From positions 62,967 through 126,966 of the forward strand of contig NZ_LMEZ01000001.1 of assembly GCF_001426545.1 (NCBI RefSeq): 64,000 nt of DNA. Reading direction: 5' to 3'. The position numbers and the translations under genes were made by a program. The notes under the pieces were generated by a model. It did no database searches. It was not told where the DNA came from and saw only the letters and a list, made by a program, of their open reading frames with translations. Positions 33,927 through 43,518 of this stretch are shown here, piece after piece. The DNA comes from Mycobacterium sp. Root135 (GTDB taxonomy: Bacteria; Actinomycetota; Actinomycetes; Mycobacteriales; Mycobacteriaceae). Position 1 is the stretch's first letter. Each line of letters opens with the position of its first letter.

Positions 33927-34421
33927 ATGCCTGACCAGACACCTGTCCAGATCGCCTGGGTGACGCGCGACCTCGGCGCCACCGAGGTGGCGTTGACGAA
34001 CCTGCTCGGCGCCAAGAAGTGGGTCCGCATGCCCGACGTCCACTTCGGCCCCGACACCTGCACCTACCGCGGGCAGCCCGCCGACTTCGTCGCCCACGTG
34101 TCACTGTCCTACGCCGGGGACACCCAGCTCGAACTGATCGAGCCCGTCAGGGGCGAGAGCATCTACTCCGAATTCCTCGACAGTTCGGGGCCAGGACTGC
34201 ATCACGTCGCGATCGAGGCCGCCAGCCCCGAGCGCTTCGACGAGATGCTCGTCGACGCCGAACGGGACGGTGGCTCGGTGGTGTGCCGCGGGGTCATGCC
34301 CGGCGGGATGCGCTTCGCGTATCTGTCCGCTGAGCAGGCGGGCATTCCCTACCTCGAGGTCGCGCACATTCCGTCCGAGATTCGAGCCTTCTTCGACTAC
34401 GTAAAACAGGAGCAAGTGTGA
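33927..34421 (+). CDS. VOC/glyoxalase-superfamily protein
   Basis: 164 residues. Two beta-alpha-beta-beta-beta modules are visible: IAWVTRDLGATEVALTNLLG and LHHVAIEAASPERFDEML. Candidate metal ligands are His in PGLHHVAIE and Glu in LELIEPV and YLEVAHI. It could be an isomerase, epimerase or ring-cleaving type; the activity is not decided. TATCCT at 33914-33919 lies 7 nt before the ATG. Its stop overlaps the start of the following flavoenzyme by 4 nt (GTGA), so the two are coupled and probably act in the same pathway. Confidence 0.8.
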   Translation: MPDQTPVQIAWVTRDLGATEVALTNLLGAKKWVRMPDVHFGPDTCTYRGQPADFVAHVSLSYAGDTQLELIEPVRGESIYSEFLDSSGPGLHHVAIEAASPERFDEMLVDAERDGGSVVCRGVMPGGMRFAYLSAEQAGIPYLEVAHIPSEIRAFFDYVKQEQV

Positions 34422-35866
34422 GCATGCAGATTCCAGACTCCGTCAGCGCAGCAGACGTCGCGGACTGGTCCGACGAGGTCGACGTCGTCGTCGTCGGTTT
34501 CGGCATCGCCGGTGGCTGTGCGGCGGTCAGCGCGGCCGCGGCCGGTGCGCGGGTCGTGCTGCTCGAGCGCGCCGCTGCGGCAGGCGGAACCACGTCGATG
34601 GCCGGCGGCCACTTCTACCTCGGCGGCGGTACCGCCGTCCAGAAGGCGACCGGCCACGACGACACCGCCGACGCCATGTACGACTACCTCGTCGCGACCG
34701 CGCGCGAGCCAGAGCTGGACAAGATCCGCGCCTATTGCGACGGCAGCGTCGAGCACTTCGACTGGCTCGAGGAGCTGGGGTTCCAGTTCGAGCGAAGCTA
34801 CTACCCGGGGAAGGTCGTCGTGCCACCCGGCACCGAGGGGCTGTCGTACACCGGCAACGAGAAGGTGTGGCCCTACTTCGAGCAGGCGGCACCCGCACCG
34901 CGCGGACACTCCGTCCCGATGCCCGGTGAACTGGGCGGCGCGGCGATGGTGATCGACCTCCTGGTCAAGCGCGCCGCCGAACTCGGGGTGGACGTCCGCT
35001 ACGAGACCGGCGCCACCGCGTTGGTCGTCGACGATGGTGCCGTCGTCGGACTGTCCTGGAAGCACTTCGAGGACACCGGGGTCATCCGCGCGAAGGGCGT
35101 CGTCGTCGCGGCAGGCGGGTTCGTGATGAACCCCGAGATGGTGGCCGTGTTCACGCCGAAGCTCGCGGAGAAGCCCTTCGTCCTCGGCAGCACTTACGAC
35201 GACGGCCTCGGCATCCGCCTCGGCGAATCGGTGGGCGGTGCCACCAAGCACATGGACCAGATCTTCATCACCGCGCCGCCGTACCCGCCGGAGATTCTGC
35301 TCACCGGGATCATCGTGAACAAGGACGGCGAGCGGTTCGTCACCGAGGATTCCTATCACTCGCGGACGTCGGCCTTCGTGATGGACCAACCCGACAGCGC
35401 GGCCTTCCTCATCGTCGACGAAAACCATTTGGAGCGGCCGGAAGTGCCGCTGATTCCGCTGATCGACGGATGGGAGACCGTGGAGGAGATGGAGGCGGCG
35501 CTCGGCATTCCGGAGGGCAACCTGGTGCGAACGTTGAACCGCTACAACGAATTCGCGGCCAAGGGTGAGGATCCCGACTTCCACAAGCAGCCGGAATTCC
35601 TCGCCGCCCAGGACACCGGGCCGTGGGGCGCCTTCGACCTGTCGCTTGGCAAGGCGATGTACGCCGGGTTCACCGTCGGCGGTCTCGCCACGTCACTCGA
35701 CGGCGAGGTGCTCCGCGAGGACGGCAGCGTGGTCACCGGTCTGTACGCCGCAGGCGCCTGCGCGTCCAACATCGCCCAGGACGGTAAGGGGTACTGCAGC
35801 GGCACCCAGCTCGGCGAGGGGTCGTTCTTCGGCCGCCGCGCCGGTGAGCACGCCGCCGCACGCTAA
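34418..35866 (+). CDS. FAD-binding dehydrogenase (Rv1817-like, KstD/fumarate-reductase fold)
   Basis: 482 residues of the FAD_binding_2 family. The dinucleotide motif is VVVGFGIAGGCAAVSAAAAG, then GGTTSMAGGHFYLGGG, and the C-terminal FAD block is GLYAAGACASNIAQDGKG. The fold is shared with fumarate reductase flavosubunits and 3-ketosteroid-1-dehydrogenases; the substrate is open. The GTG at 34418 overlaps the VOC stop and has AGGAG 5 nt upstream, better spaced than the ATG at 34424. The 3' end overlaps the convergent HNH gene by 4 bp. Confidence 0.87.
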   Translation: MSMQIPDSVSAADVADWSDEVDVVVVGFGIAGGCAAVSAAAAGARVVLLERAAAAGGTTSMAGGHFYLGGGTAVQKATGHDDTADAMYDYLVATAREPELDKIRAYCDGSVEHFDWLEELGFQFERSYYPGKVVVPPGTEGLSYTGNEKVWPYFEQAAPAPRGHSVPMPGELGGAAMVIDLLVKRAAELGVDVRYETGATALVVDDGAVVGLSWKHFEDTGVIRAKGVVVAAGGFVMNPEMVAVFTPKLAEKPFVLGSTYDDGLGIRLGESVGGATKHMDQIFITAPPYPPEILLTGIIVNKDGERFVTEDSYHSRTSAFVMDQPDSAAFLIVDENHLERPEVPLIPLIDGWETVEEMEAALGIPEGNLVRTLNRYNEFAAKGEDPDFHKQPEFLAAQDTGPWGAFDLSLGKAMYAGFTVGGLATSLDGEVLREDGSVVTGLYAAGACASNIAQDGKGYCSGTQLGEGSFFGRRAGEHAAAR

Positions 35867-37521
35867 GGTCCTAGGCCCGACTGCGCGTTGCGTCTGGCGC
35901 GGTCCTGGGCGCGGGTGGTCTTGCGCCGCGGCATGGTCAGCCCCGACGTTTGCCCTGTGGGCACCCGGGTCGCGACCACTGTGGCGGTGGGTGTGGACAG
36001 CTCGGGGAAGAGCAGGCGACTGCCCGGTGTCGTGATGTACCTAAGGCCGTCGGGTGCGGTCCACACGACGGTCCCGTCGTCGAGTTGCTCATCCCGCCAA
36101 CCACTTTGGCCGCCCCAGAACGTCTTCAGCAAATGATGTCGGCGGCATAGACATTTCAGGTTGGATGCCGCGGTCGGCCCGTGTGGCCATGGAATCGTAT
36201 GGTCTACGTCACAATTCGTGGCCGGCACTTTGCAGCCGGGGAAGCGGCAGGTCATGTCTCGGCAGCGGACGAAGTCGGCGAGCTTCTTGGAGGGTCGGTA
36301 GCGGGGTTCCGGTGGGGCTTGCCCGGGATGCACGATGCGGGTGATCGTGGCCCCGACCGTGGCGCGGCACGCGATCGCGCCGGGGAGGAACTGTCCACCC
36401 ATCAACGCGGCGGGCCGAAGCTGGGCCAGCCGCCCCGGGGTGGGGGTGAGGGCTTCGGCGAGTGTCAGCTCGCGCAGGGGCTTGGTGAACATGGCCGGGG
36501 GTTCGCCGTCGAGGGCGGTGCGTTCGTCGGCGGGGATGCCAACGCGCGACTCAGATTGTGCCGCAGCATCACTCGGGTGGATCGCGCTGCCCGACACGAC
36601 GTCTTCCGCGCCCTCGGGGGCATCGCCAGGCCCTTTAACCGGTCCATCAGGCGGCGGAACATCCGGAACGGTGGGCTCGGGTGCAGGTGGCGGTGGGGCC
36701 GGTGCCTCGGGTTCACGGAGGGTGTCCGTGCTCGTGATCACGTAGACCACCACTCCGGTCGAGGGTGGGTTCTCACCCGCGGGGCAGTCGTCGCTTTCGC
36801 AAAGGCAGGCGAGACGATCAGCCCCGTGAGATATGGCTCCGATGGCGTCGGCGCGGCGTTGGTCCTTGGTCCGGGGATCGGCGGGGCAGACGGTGCGGGC
36901 CAGGGCGTCCACGCGGGCGTCGAAGGCCTTCGCGTCGGTGGCGAACAAAGTCGCAAACACCGTCGCCATCCCGCTGCCGTCGTCCTCCCCGACGTCCACC
37001 GACCGGCCCCGCGCCCGAGTCTCGGTCCGGTGCACAGCCTGCGGGTCGACCTGGGCGACGAACGCGTCCACGGTCTTCTCAGCCGTCGCCACCGACATTG
37101 GCTCCCGATTGCTCAGCGCCTCGGCCAACAACGCGTCCAGCTCGTGCAGCGCCAAGGGGTCGACGACCAGGGCGCCGCGTTGCACCACGATCCGCACCAG
37201 TTGGTAGGTGACCAAACCTTGAGCGAACACCGCGGCCACCTGGGGAAAGCGCTCGTGCAGCGCGACGGCGATCAGGAGTTGGTTGGACGCGGCGCCATGG
37301 GTGATGCGCAGCGCGGCACCGATGTGGGCGGCGACGGCGTCCCAGGTGTCGGTGCACCACAGGTCCCGCTCATCCGCCCCGTCGGCGGCATGGGCGGTCG
37401 CGAACATAGCTGCCATCGCCGCCACCTTGCGGGCATACGACGCGGACTCCACCCGCGACCACGACTCCACTGCACCGGCACCGGAGGTGCTGGCCGTCGC
37501 GTCCACCAAGCTGTCGAACAT
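35863..37521 (-). CDS. 13E12-repeat family protein with DUF222 and HNH endonuclease domain
   Basis: 552 residues. The N-terminal 330 residues are the helical DUF222 region (starting MFDSLVDA), a variable Pro/Glu-rich linker follows, and the C-terminal 120 residues carry an HNH motif (RCRDMTCRFPGC, then NCDVDHTIPWPHGP and CLCRRHHLLKTFWGG). All expected Cys and His residues are present, so it is probably intact. 13E12 proteins are multi-copy in actinobacteria, and their mobility and role are unsettled. The ATG at 37521 has TAAAAT 7 nt upstream (minus strand), an unusually strong leaderless promoter. It sits where M. tuberculosis has PE_PGRS33. Confidence 0.9.
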   Translation of the reverse strand: MFDSLVDATASTSGAGAVESWSRVESASYARKVAAMAAMFATAHAADGADERDLWCTDTWDAVAAHIGAALRITHGAASNQLLIAVALHERFPQVAAVFAQGLVTYQLVRIVVQRGALVVDPLALHELDALLAEALSNREPMSVATAEKTVDAFVAQVDPQAVHRTETRARGRSVDVGEDDGSGMATVFATLFATDAKAFDARVDALARTVCPADPRTKDQRRADAIGAISHGADRLACLCESDDCPAGENPPSTGVVVYVITSTDTLREPEAPAPPPPAPEPTVPDVPPPDGPVKGPGDAPEGAEDVVSGSAIHPSDAAAQSESRVGIPADERTALDGEPPAMFTKPLRELTLAEALTPTPGRLAQLRPAALMGGQFLPGAIACRATVGATITRIVHPGQAPPEPRYRPSKKLADFVRCRDMTCRFPGCKVPATNCDVDHTIPWPHGPTAASNLKCLCRRHHLLKTFWGGQSGWRDEQLDDGTVVWTAPDGLRYITTPGSRLLFPELSTPTATVVATRVPTGQTSGLTMPRRKTTRAQDRARRNAQSGLGP

Positions 37522-37641
37522 AGTTTCGATTTTAAGACGTGGACCGACGAAAGTCATTCCGCTGCAAGCGTTCTGTGGATAACTTGCCAGCCTGTGGACA
37601 ACCTCGCATGGATCACCGAAATTGTCGGAGGCGAGTGCTAG

Positions 37642-39537
37642 CTAAGCCGTTGCGGCCAGCCGCCATTCGCCGGCGCCGAGTAGCTCGAGCCGGTCGTCGT
37701 GGTGCTGCTCGACGGTGCTGCGGTGGCTGACGCTGACCACGACGCAGTCGGGGAGGCGTTCGCGTAGCCGCCGGTACAGCGCGAACTCCTGGCCTTCGTC
37801 GAGGGCGGAGGTGGACTCGTCGAGGAACACCGCACTCGGAGCGTTGAGCAGCACCCTCGCAAAGGCGACGCGCTGCTGCTCGCCGGGGGACAACACCTTC
37901 GACCAGTCGGCGACCTCGTCGAGACGGAGCCCGAGGTGCCCGAGCGTCACGTCATCCAGCGCGGAGCGAATCTCGCTGTCGCCCAACGACTCCGACGCCG
38001 AGGGATAGCAGACGACGGTTCGCAGGTCGCCCAACGGGGCGTAGGGAAGCTGCGGCAGGAACATGGCGCCGGCGGCGGTCGGGTAGCGCACGGTGCCCGA
38101 CGCGTACGGCCACAGCTCGGCGAGGCTCCGCAGCAGGGTGGTCTTGCCGGTCCCCGAGCGGCCCGTGATGACAAGCGAACCACCCGCGGCGAGCCGCACC
38201 GCGAGCCCGTCGACCAGCGACTCACCGGTCGGCGAGAGCACGGCGACGTCGTCGATCTCCACGCCGCCGCCCGCGCTGACGCCCACCGCGAGAGTGCCGA
38301 GCGCCCTTGCCCTTTCGTTGGCCGTGAGAAGGCCGTCGAGGCGGATGATCGTCGCGCGGTAGCTGGCGAACGAGTCGTACACGGCGCGGAAGAACGACAG
38401 CGACGCCTGCACCGAACGGAACGCACTCGAGGACTGGCTGACGTCACCGAAGGTGATCTGGCCCGCGAAGAGACGGGGAGCCTGAACGATCAGCGGCAGC
38501 GGGTCGACGATCTGGGACATGGCCTTGTTCCAGCCGAGGAACGCCACCCCACGCCAGACCAACGCCCGATAGTTGACGATGATCCTGCCGAACCGCTCGG
38601 CCAAGCCGCGTCGTTCAACCGGCTCGCCGCGCGAGAAGCCGACCGCCTCCGCCGCGTCCCGCACCCGAACCAACGCATACCGGAAGGCGGCGTTGGTCAG
38701 CTCGTTGCGGAAGCTCAACCGGATGATCGGCCGGCCGATCCAGAACGAGACCGCCGTCGCACCCGCCACGAACAGCAGCACGATCCAGAACAGGGCCTTG
38801 GGCACCGTCACCCCGAAGAAGGTCAACGGACCGGCCAGATTCCACAGGATCGGCGTGAACGCCACCACCGATACGATCGAATACACCGCCCCGAACAACA
38901 GGGTGGTGGACGTGCCAACGGTCGGAGTGTTCGTCTCGGGTCCCGTCCCCGTGGTGAACACGTCGACGTCCTGCTGAATGCGTTGATCGGGGTTGTCGAC
39001 CGGCTCGCCGTCCAAGAACCGCCCCCGGTAGTACGCGCGCCCGTCGAGCCAGTCACTCGTCAACCGGTCGGTGAGCCACACCCGCCACCGAATGATGAAG
39101 AACTGCATCAGATAAACGTCCAAGAGCGTCTGCGCCAGGTACGCGACGACCAGCAGGCCGAAGACCACGATCGAGAACCAGAAGCCGCGGATGCCCGAGT
39201 CGCGGATGGCGTCGTCGCCCGCGCTGGCACCCTCGAATGCGACCTGCAACGCGGAGTACTGGTCGTTGCCGTAGTAGCTGAACAGGACGTCCATCCGCAC
39301 CGAGACCATCACCGACAGCAGCAGGACGCCGACCATCGCCCAGACCGGAACGCTCTGTCGCCCAATGAAGTACGGGCCGGTGATGCGCCAGTACTGCCGC
39401 CCCCAGGTGGTGAAGCGCGCCAGCCCCGCGAGCGCCGCGAGCAGCACTGCTGCGCTGATCACCCACGCCTTGGCCACCCAGATCAGCGACGCGACGACCT
39501 CGTTGCCCCAGTCGAGCGACGGAGTGAACATCTCCAT
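37642..39537 (-). CDS. SbmA/BacA-like ABC exporter, paralogue A (Rv1819c-type)
   Basis: 631 residues: an N-terminal membrane domain with about six helices of the SbmA_BacA/ABC_membrane_2 type, including [17 protein letters not shown] and [17 protein letters not shown] (cytosolic loop), fused to an ATPase domain. Walker [10 protein letters not shown] is near residue 460, the signature is LSPGEQQR in place of the usual LSGGQ, and Walker B is [14 protein letters not shown]. Rv1819c of M. tuberculosis imports vitamin B12 and bleomycin-type hydrophilic compounds. TAGCTT lies 6 nt before the ATG on the minus strand, so it may have its own leaderless promoter. First of three tandem copies. Confidence 0.92.
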   Translation of the reverse strand: MEMFTPSLDWGNEVVASLIWVAKAWVISAAVLLAALAGLARFTTWGRQYWRITGPYFIGRQSVPVWAMVGVLLLSVMVSVRMDVLFSYYGNDQYSALQVAFEGASAGDDAIRDSGIRGFWFSIVVFGLLVVAYLAQTLLDVYLMQFFIIRWRVWLTDRLTSDWLDGRAYYRGRFLDGEPVDNPDQRIQQDVDVFTTGTGPETNTPTVGTSTTLLFGAVYSIVSVVAFTPILWNLAGPLTFFGVTVPKALFWIVLLFVAGATAVSFWIGRPIIRLSFRNELTNAAFRYALVRVRDAAEAVGFSRGEPVERRGLAERFGRIIVNYRALVWRGVAFLGWNKAMSQIVDPLPLIVQAPRLFAGQITFGDVSQSSSAFRSVQASLSFFRAVYDSFASYRATIIRLDGLLTANERARALGTLAVGVSAGGGVEIDDVAVLSPTGESLVDGLAVRLAAGGSLVITGRSGTGKTTLLRSLAELWPYASGTVRYPTAAGAMFLPQLPYAPLGDLRTVVCYPSASESLGDSEIRSALDDVTLGHLGLRLDEVADWSKVLSPGEQQRVAFARVLLNAPSAVFLDESTSALDEGQEFALYRRLRERLPDCVVVSVSHRSTVEQHHDDRLELLGAGEWRLAATA

Positions 39538-39567
39538 GCGGGGAAGCTACCCCCGGACACGCAAGGG

Positions 39568-41496
39568 TTAGACCGGAACGGGCGCGGGCTCCTCGCCGAT
39601 GTCGGTGAGCTGCCATTCGCCGCCGCCGAGCAGCTTCAGTTCCTTGTCGTGGTGCTGCTCGACGGTCTTGCGGTGGCTCACGCTCACCAGAATCATGTCG
39701 GGCAGTTCGCTCCTGACGAGCTGGTACAGCGTCATCTCCAGACCCTCGTCGAGGGCCGACGTCGACTCGTCGAGGAAGACGGCCTTCGGCTTGGTCAGCA
39801 GGATGCGTGCGAAGGCAATCCGCTGCTGCTCACCGGGAGAGAGCACCTTCGCCCAGTCCTGGACCTCGTCGAGCCGGTCGTTGAGATGGGGCAGTGCGAC
39901 GCGCGTCAGGACCGACTGCAGCTCGGAGTCCGGGATCTTGCCTTCTTCACCCGGGTAGGAGACGACGGCCCGTAGGTCACCGAGCGGCACGTACGGCATT
40001 TGCGACAGGAACATCGTCTCGTTGGGTCCACACGGCCGGGTCAGCGTGCCGGAGGTGAAGGGCCACAGTTCGGCGAGGCTGCGCAGCAGCGTGGTCTTGC
40101 CGCTGCCCGACTTGCCGGTGATCACCAGGGTGTCGCCGATGTCCAACTGCAGGTCGAGTGGGTTGATGAGCTGCTTGCCGTCGGGGGTGCGGACCTCGAT
40201 CTGCTCGAGGTGCACGGTGCCGTCCTGGCAGGCCGCGGTCGTGACGGTGGGCAGGTCCCTGCCCTCCTCGTTGGCGACGACCAGACCCTCGAGTCGGATG
40301 ATGGCGGCACGGTAGCCGGCGAACTGGTCGTAGGCGTTGCGGAAGAACGACAGTCCGTCCTGAATGCTGCCGAAGGCCGACGCCGACTGCGTCATGTCAC
40401 CCAGCTGGATCTCACCGGAGAAGAACCGCGGGAACTGCAGCACGTAGGGAAGTGGCTGGATCACCTGGCTCAGCGAGAGGTTCCATCCGTAGAACCCGAT
40501 CATCCGGTTGATGTACCGCTTGTAGTTGGCGACGACGGACGCGAAGCGCTGCCGAAGCCCGGTGCGCTCGGCGATCTCGCCGCGGTAGAAGGCGACGGCC
40601 TCCGAGGCGTCGCGCAACCGGACCAGCGCATAGCGGAACGCGGCGTTGTACTTCTCGTTGTCGAAGGCGAACCAGATGATCGGCTTGCCGATCCAGAAGG
40701 CGATCACCGAGGCGAACAGGACGTAGGCCAGCCCGATCCAGAACATCGCCTTGGGGAGGGTGACGTTGAACAGCGTCAGCGGCCCCGACAGGCTCCAGAG
40801 GATCGCGGTAAACGAGATCATCGAGGCGATGGCGTTGATCGCACCGAACAGCAGCGTCGAGCCGGTGGTGATGTTCGGGGTGTTGGGTGTCGGGCCGACG
40901 CCGGTGGTGAAGATGTCGATGTCGGTCTGGATGCGCTGATCCGGGTTGTCGATCGTGTCGTCGATGAAGCGGGCGCGGTAGTAGGCCTTGCCGTCGAGCC
41001 AGTCGCCGGTGAGGCGATCGGTCAGCCACGCACGCCAGCGGAGGACGAACCGCTGCATGAGGAACAGGTCCAGCATGACGCGCGCGACGTAGATGGTCGC
41101 CAAGACGCAGAAGACCGCGATGGAGAACCAGAAGCCGTGCTTACCGGAGTTCTTGACCGCCTCGTCGCCGCTCGCCAGTCCGGCGGCAACCACCTGGAAG
41201 CTGGTCGACAGGTCGTTGCCGTAGTAACTGAGCAGAACAGACAGCCGAACGCCGAGGATGACCGACAACAGCAGCCCGGCCAACCAGGCCCAGACGATGA
41301 TGCTCGAGCGGCCGGTGAAGTACGCGCCGGTGACTTTCCAGAACTGGCGGCCCCACGTGGTGAAGCGGCCGATCAGCGTCAAGATGATCATCGTGGACAC
41401 CGCTGCCATCGCCCACGCCTTGACGATCCACCACAGGGACGTGAGCCACTCGTTGCTCCAATCCAGCGTCGGAGTCCACATGTCCATTCCGGTCAT
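39568..41496 (-). CDS. SbmA/BacA-like ABC exporter, paralogue B (Rv1819c-type)
   Basis: 642 residues with the same layout as its two neighbours. The membrane domain contains [17 protein letters not shown] and [17 protein letters not shown]. The ATPase has Walker [10 protein letters not shown] near residue 460, signature LSPGEQQR, Walker [15 protein letters not shown] and a switch His in [12 protein letters not shown]. The C-terminus (GEEPAPVPV) differs from the others. The ATG at 41496 is supported by TACGTT 6 nt upstream on the minus strand. It differs from A and C in many loop positions, so this is an old duplication with diverged substrate preference rather than a recent copy. Confidence 0.92.
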   Translation of the reverse strand: MTGMDMWTPTLDWSNEWLTSLWWIVKAWAMAAVSTMIILTLIGRFTTWGRQFWKVTGAYFTGRSSIIVWAWLAGLLLSVILGVRLSVLLSYYGNDLSTSFQVVAAGLASGDEAVKNSGKHGFWFSIAVFCVLATIYVARVMLDLFLMQRFVLRWRAWLTDRLTGDWLDGKAYYRARFIDDTIDNPDQRIQTDIDIFTTGVGPTPNTPNITTGSTLLFGAINAIASMISFTAILWSLSGPLTLFNVTLPKAMFWIGLAYVLFASVIAFWIGKPIIWFAFDNEKYNAAFRYALVRLRDASEAVAFYRGEIAERTGLRQRFASVVANYKRYINRMIGFYGWNLSLSQVIQPLPYVLQFPRFFSGEIQLGDMTQSASAFGSIQDGLSFFRNAYDQFAGYRAAIIRLEGLVVANEEGRDLPTVTTAACQDGTVHLEQIEVRTPDGKQLINPLDLQLDIGDTLVITGKSGSGKTTLLRSLAELWPFTSGTLTRPCGPNETMFLSQMPYVPLGDLRAVVSYPGEEGKIPDSELQSVLTRVALPHLNDRLDEVQDWAKVLSPGEQQRIAFARILLTKPKAVFLDESTSALDEGLEMTLYQLVRSELPDMILVSVSHRKTVEQHHDKELKLLGGGEWQLTDIGEEPAPVPV

Positions 41497-41541
41497 CCCG
41501 AGAACGTACCTTGACCGGCTGGTGACAGCTGGTCCGCGGGG

Positions 41542-43452
41542 TCAACTCGCCGTGGAGACCGGATCGAGTCGCCAGCCGCCCGCACCGAGCAACGCGAGCT
41601 GGCGGTCGTGATGCTGTTCGACGGTGTCTCGGTGGCTGACGCTGACCATGATCGTGGCGGGCAATTCGTCCCGAAGTAGCCGGTAGAGCATCAATTCGAG
41701 GCCCTCGTCCATCGCCGAGGTGGACTCGTCGAGGAACACCACCCGTGGCGCGTTGAGCAGAATCCGGGCGAAGGCGACGCGCTGCTGTTCACCGACCGAC
41801 AGCACCTTGGCCCAGTCCTTGATTTCGTTGATTCGAATGACGAGGTGGGGCAACGCCACCTTGACCAAGGCCTCCTGCACTCGGGTGGCGTCGACCTCGC
41901 CGGGGGGCCGGGGGTAGGACGCGGCGGCGCACAGGTCACCGAGCGGGATGTAGGGGAGCTGCGAGACGAACATGACCTCGCGGTCGTCGACCGGGAACCG
42001 CACCTGGCCGGAGGCGTGCGGCCACAAACCCGCGAGGCTCTCCAGCAGGGTGGTCTTGCCGCTGCCCGACGGTCCGGTGATCACCACGCTCTCCCCGGCG
42101 TCGAGTCGTACGTCGAGTGCCTTCACCAGAACCCGCCCGTCGGGGGTGCGGACGTCGACGTCCTCCAGTTGAACCGCGCCGTCGGAGGACTGCCCGACCG
42201 TCAGCTGCGGAACGATCCTGGTGCCCGCGTTGGCGGTGAGCAGGCCGTCGAGGCGGATCAGCGCGGCACGGTAGCTGGCGAACGCGTCGTAGGCGTTGCG
42301 GAAGAACGACAGCGCGTCGTGAATGGCGTGAAAGGCCGTCGCCGACTGCATGACGTCACCGAAGGAGATCTGACCCGCGAAGAGCCGTTGGGCCTGAACG
42401 ATGTACGGCAGCGGGTTGATGGCCTGACTCACCGAGAGGTTGAAGCCGAGGAACATCACCATGCGGTTGAGCCAGTGTCGGTAGTTGAGGATCACCGCGT
42501 CGAGGCGGGTGGTGAGCTGGCGTCGTTCGGCGCCTTCGCCGCGGTAGAGGCCGACGGCGCTGGCGGCCTCCTTCAGCCGGATCATCGCGTAGCGGAGGCT
42601 GGCGTTGCGGAACTCGTTGAGGAAGCTCAGCCGGATCAGCGGACGGCCGATCCAGAACGCCAGGACCGTGGCGACCAGCACGTAGACGATCACGATCCAG
42701 AACAAGGCCCGCGGCAGCGTCACGTCCGCGACGGTCAGCGGACCGGACAGCTGCCACATGATCACGCCGAAGGACGCGACGCTCAGCACCGACTCGACAG
42801 CACCGAACAGCAGGGTGTTGCCCGACCCGTGCGACGGGGTGTTGGGTTCCCCCGTTCCGGTGGTGACGACGTCGACGTCCTGCTGGATGCGTTGGTCCGG
42901 GTTGTCGATCGGGGTGCTCGTCAGCTGCCCGCGGTAGTAGGCGTAACCCCCGAGCCAGTCGTCGAGCAGTCGGTGGGTCAACCACACCCGCCACCGGATG
43001 GTGAAGCGCTGCAGCAGATACAAGTCGCAGAGGGAACGCACGGTCGCGACCGTCGCCAGCACCGCGAAGATCCGCATCGACTGCCAGAACCCGTCGACCC
43101 CGGTGCCCTTGCGTGAGCCGTCGGGCTGCCCGGCCCCTTCGAAGGCCACCTGCAACGACGAGAACAGGTCGTTGGCGTAATAGCTGAGCAACACCGCGAT
43201 CCGAACGGACACGACGGCCGACGCCAACAACCCCGCCAGCATCAGCCACACAGTCACCCGCGATGCCGACGCGGTGAAGTACGGGCCGTTGATGCGCCAG
43301 AACTGGCGGCCCCACTCGGTGTAACGGCCTAGGAGGACGAGGATCACGGCGAGGCAGACGGCGGTGACGCCGAACGTCTTGGCTACCCACAACGTCGATG
43401 CGAGGAGTTCGTTGCTCCAGTCGACGGAGGGGGCGAACCCGTCCGAATTCAT
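41542..43452 (-). CDS. SbmA/BacA-like ABC exporter, paralogue C (Rv1819c-type)
   Basis: 636 residues. The membrane domain contains [17 protein letters not shown] and [17 protein letters not shown]. The ATPase has Walker [10 protein letters not shown], Walker [15 protein letters not shown] and the signature LSVGEQQR, with Val where A and B have Pro. The antisense frame stays open across secA2, but the gene starts at the ATG at 43452 with GAGGAG just upstream. It is divergent from secA2, whose GTG lies 67 bp away. In M. tuberculosis this position next to secA2 holds ilvG, so the extra copies are specific to this lineage. Confidence 0.92.
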   Translation of the reverse strand: MNSDGFAPSVDWSNELLASTLWVAKTFGVTAVCLAVILVLLGRYTEWGRQFWRINGPYFTASASRVTVWLMLAGLLASAVVSVRIAVLLSYYANDLFSSLQVAFEGAGQPDGSRKGTGVDGFWQSMRIFAVLATVATVRSLCDLYLLQRFTIRWRVWLTHRLLDDWLGGYAYYRGQLTSTPIDNPDQRIQQDVDVVTTGTGEPNTPSHGSGNTLLFGAVESVLSVASFGVIMWQLSGPLTVADVTLPRALFWIVIVYVLVATVLAFWIGRPLIRLSFLNEFRNASLRYAMIRLKEAASAVGLYRGEGAERRQLTTRLDAVILNYRHWLNRMVMFLGFNLSVSQAINPLPYIVQAQRLFAGQISFGDVMQSATAFHAIHDALSFFRNAYDAFASYRAALIRLDGLLTANAGTRIVPQLTVGQSSDGAVQLEDVDVRTPDGRVLVKALDVRLDAGESVVITGPSGSGKTTLLESLAGLWPHASGQVRFPVDDREVMFVSQLPYIPLGDLCAAASYPRPPGEVDATRVQEALVKVALPHLVIRINEIKDWAKVLSVGEQQRVAFARILLNAPRVVFLDESTSAMDEGLELMLYRLLRDELPATIMVSVSHRDTVEQHHDRQLALLGAGGWRLDPVSTAS

Positions 43453-43518
43453 CGCCACTCCTCTGCGGGCGTTCGGCGGCACCGCTGTGTGCGGCAAGTT
43501 ACCGCGTACCGTGAACGC

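Noticed and set aside
43489..43518. Longer N-terminus of SecA2 from 43489
   Set aside because: TACCGT lies 6 nt before the GTG at 43519, and recalled mycobacterial SecA2 sequences begin at the corresponding PK motif.
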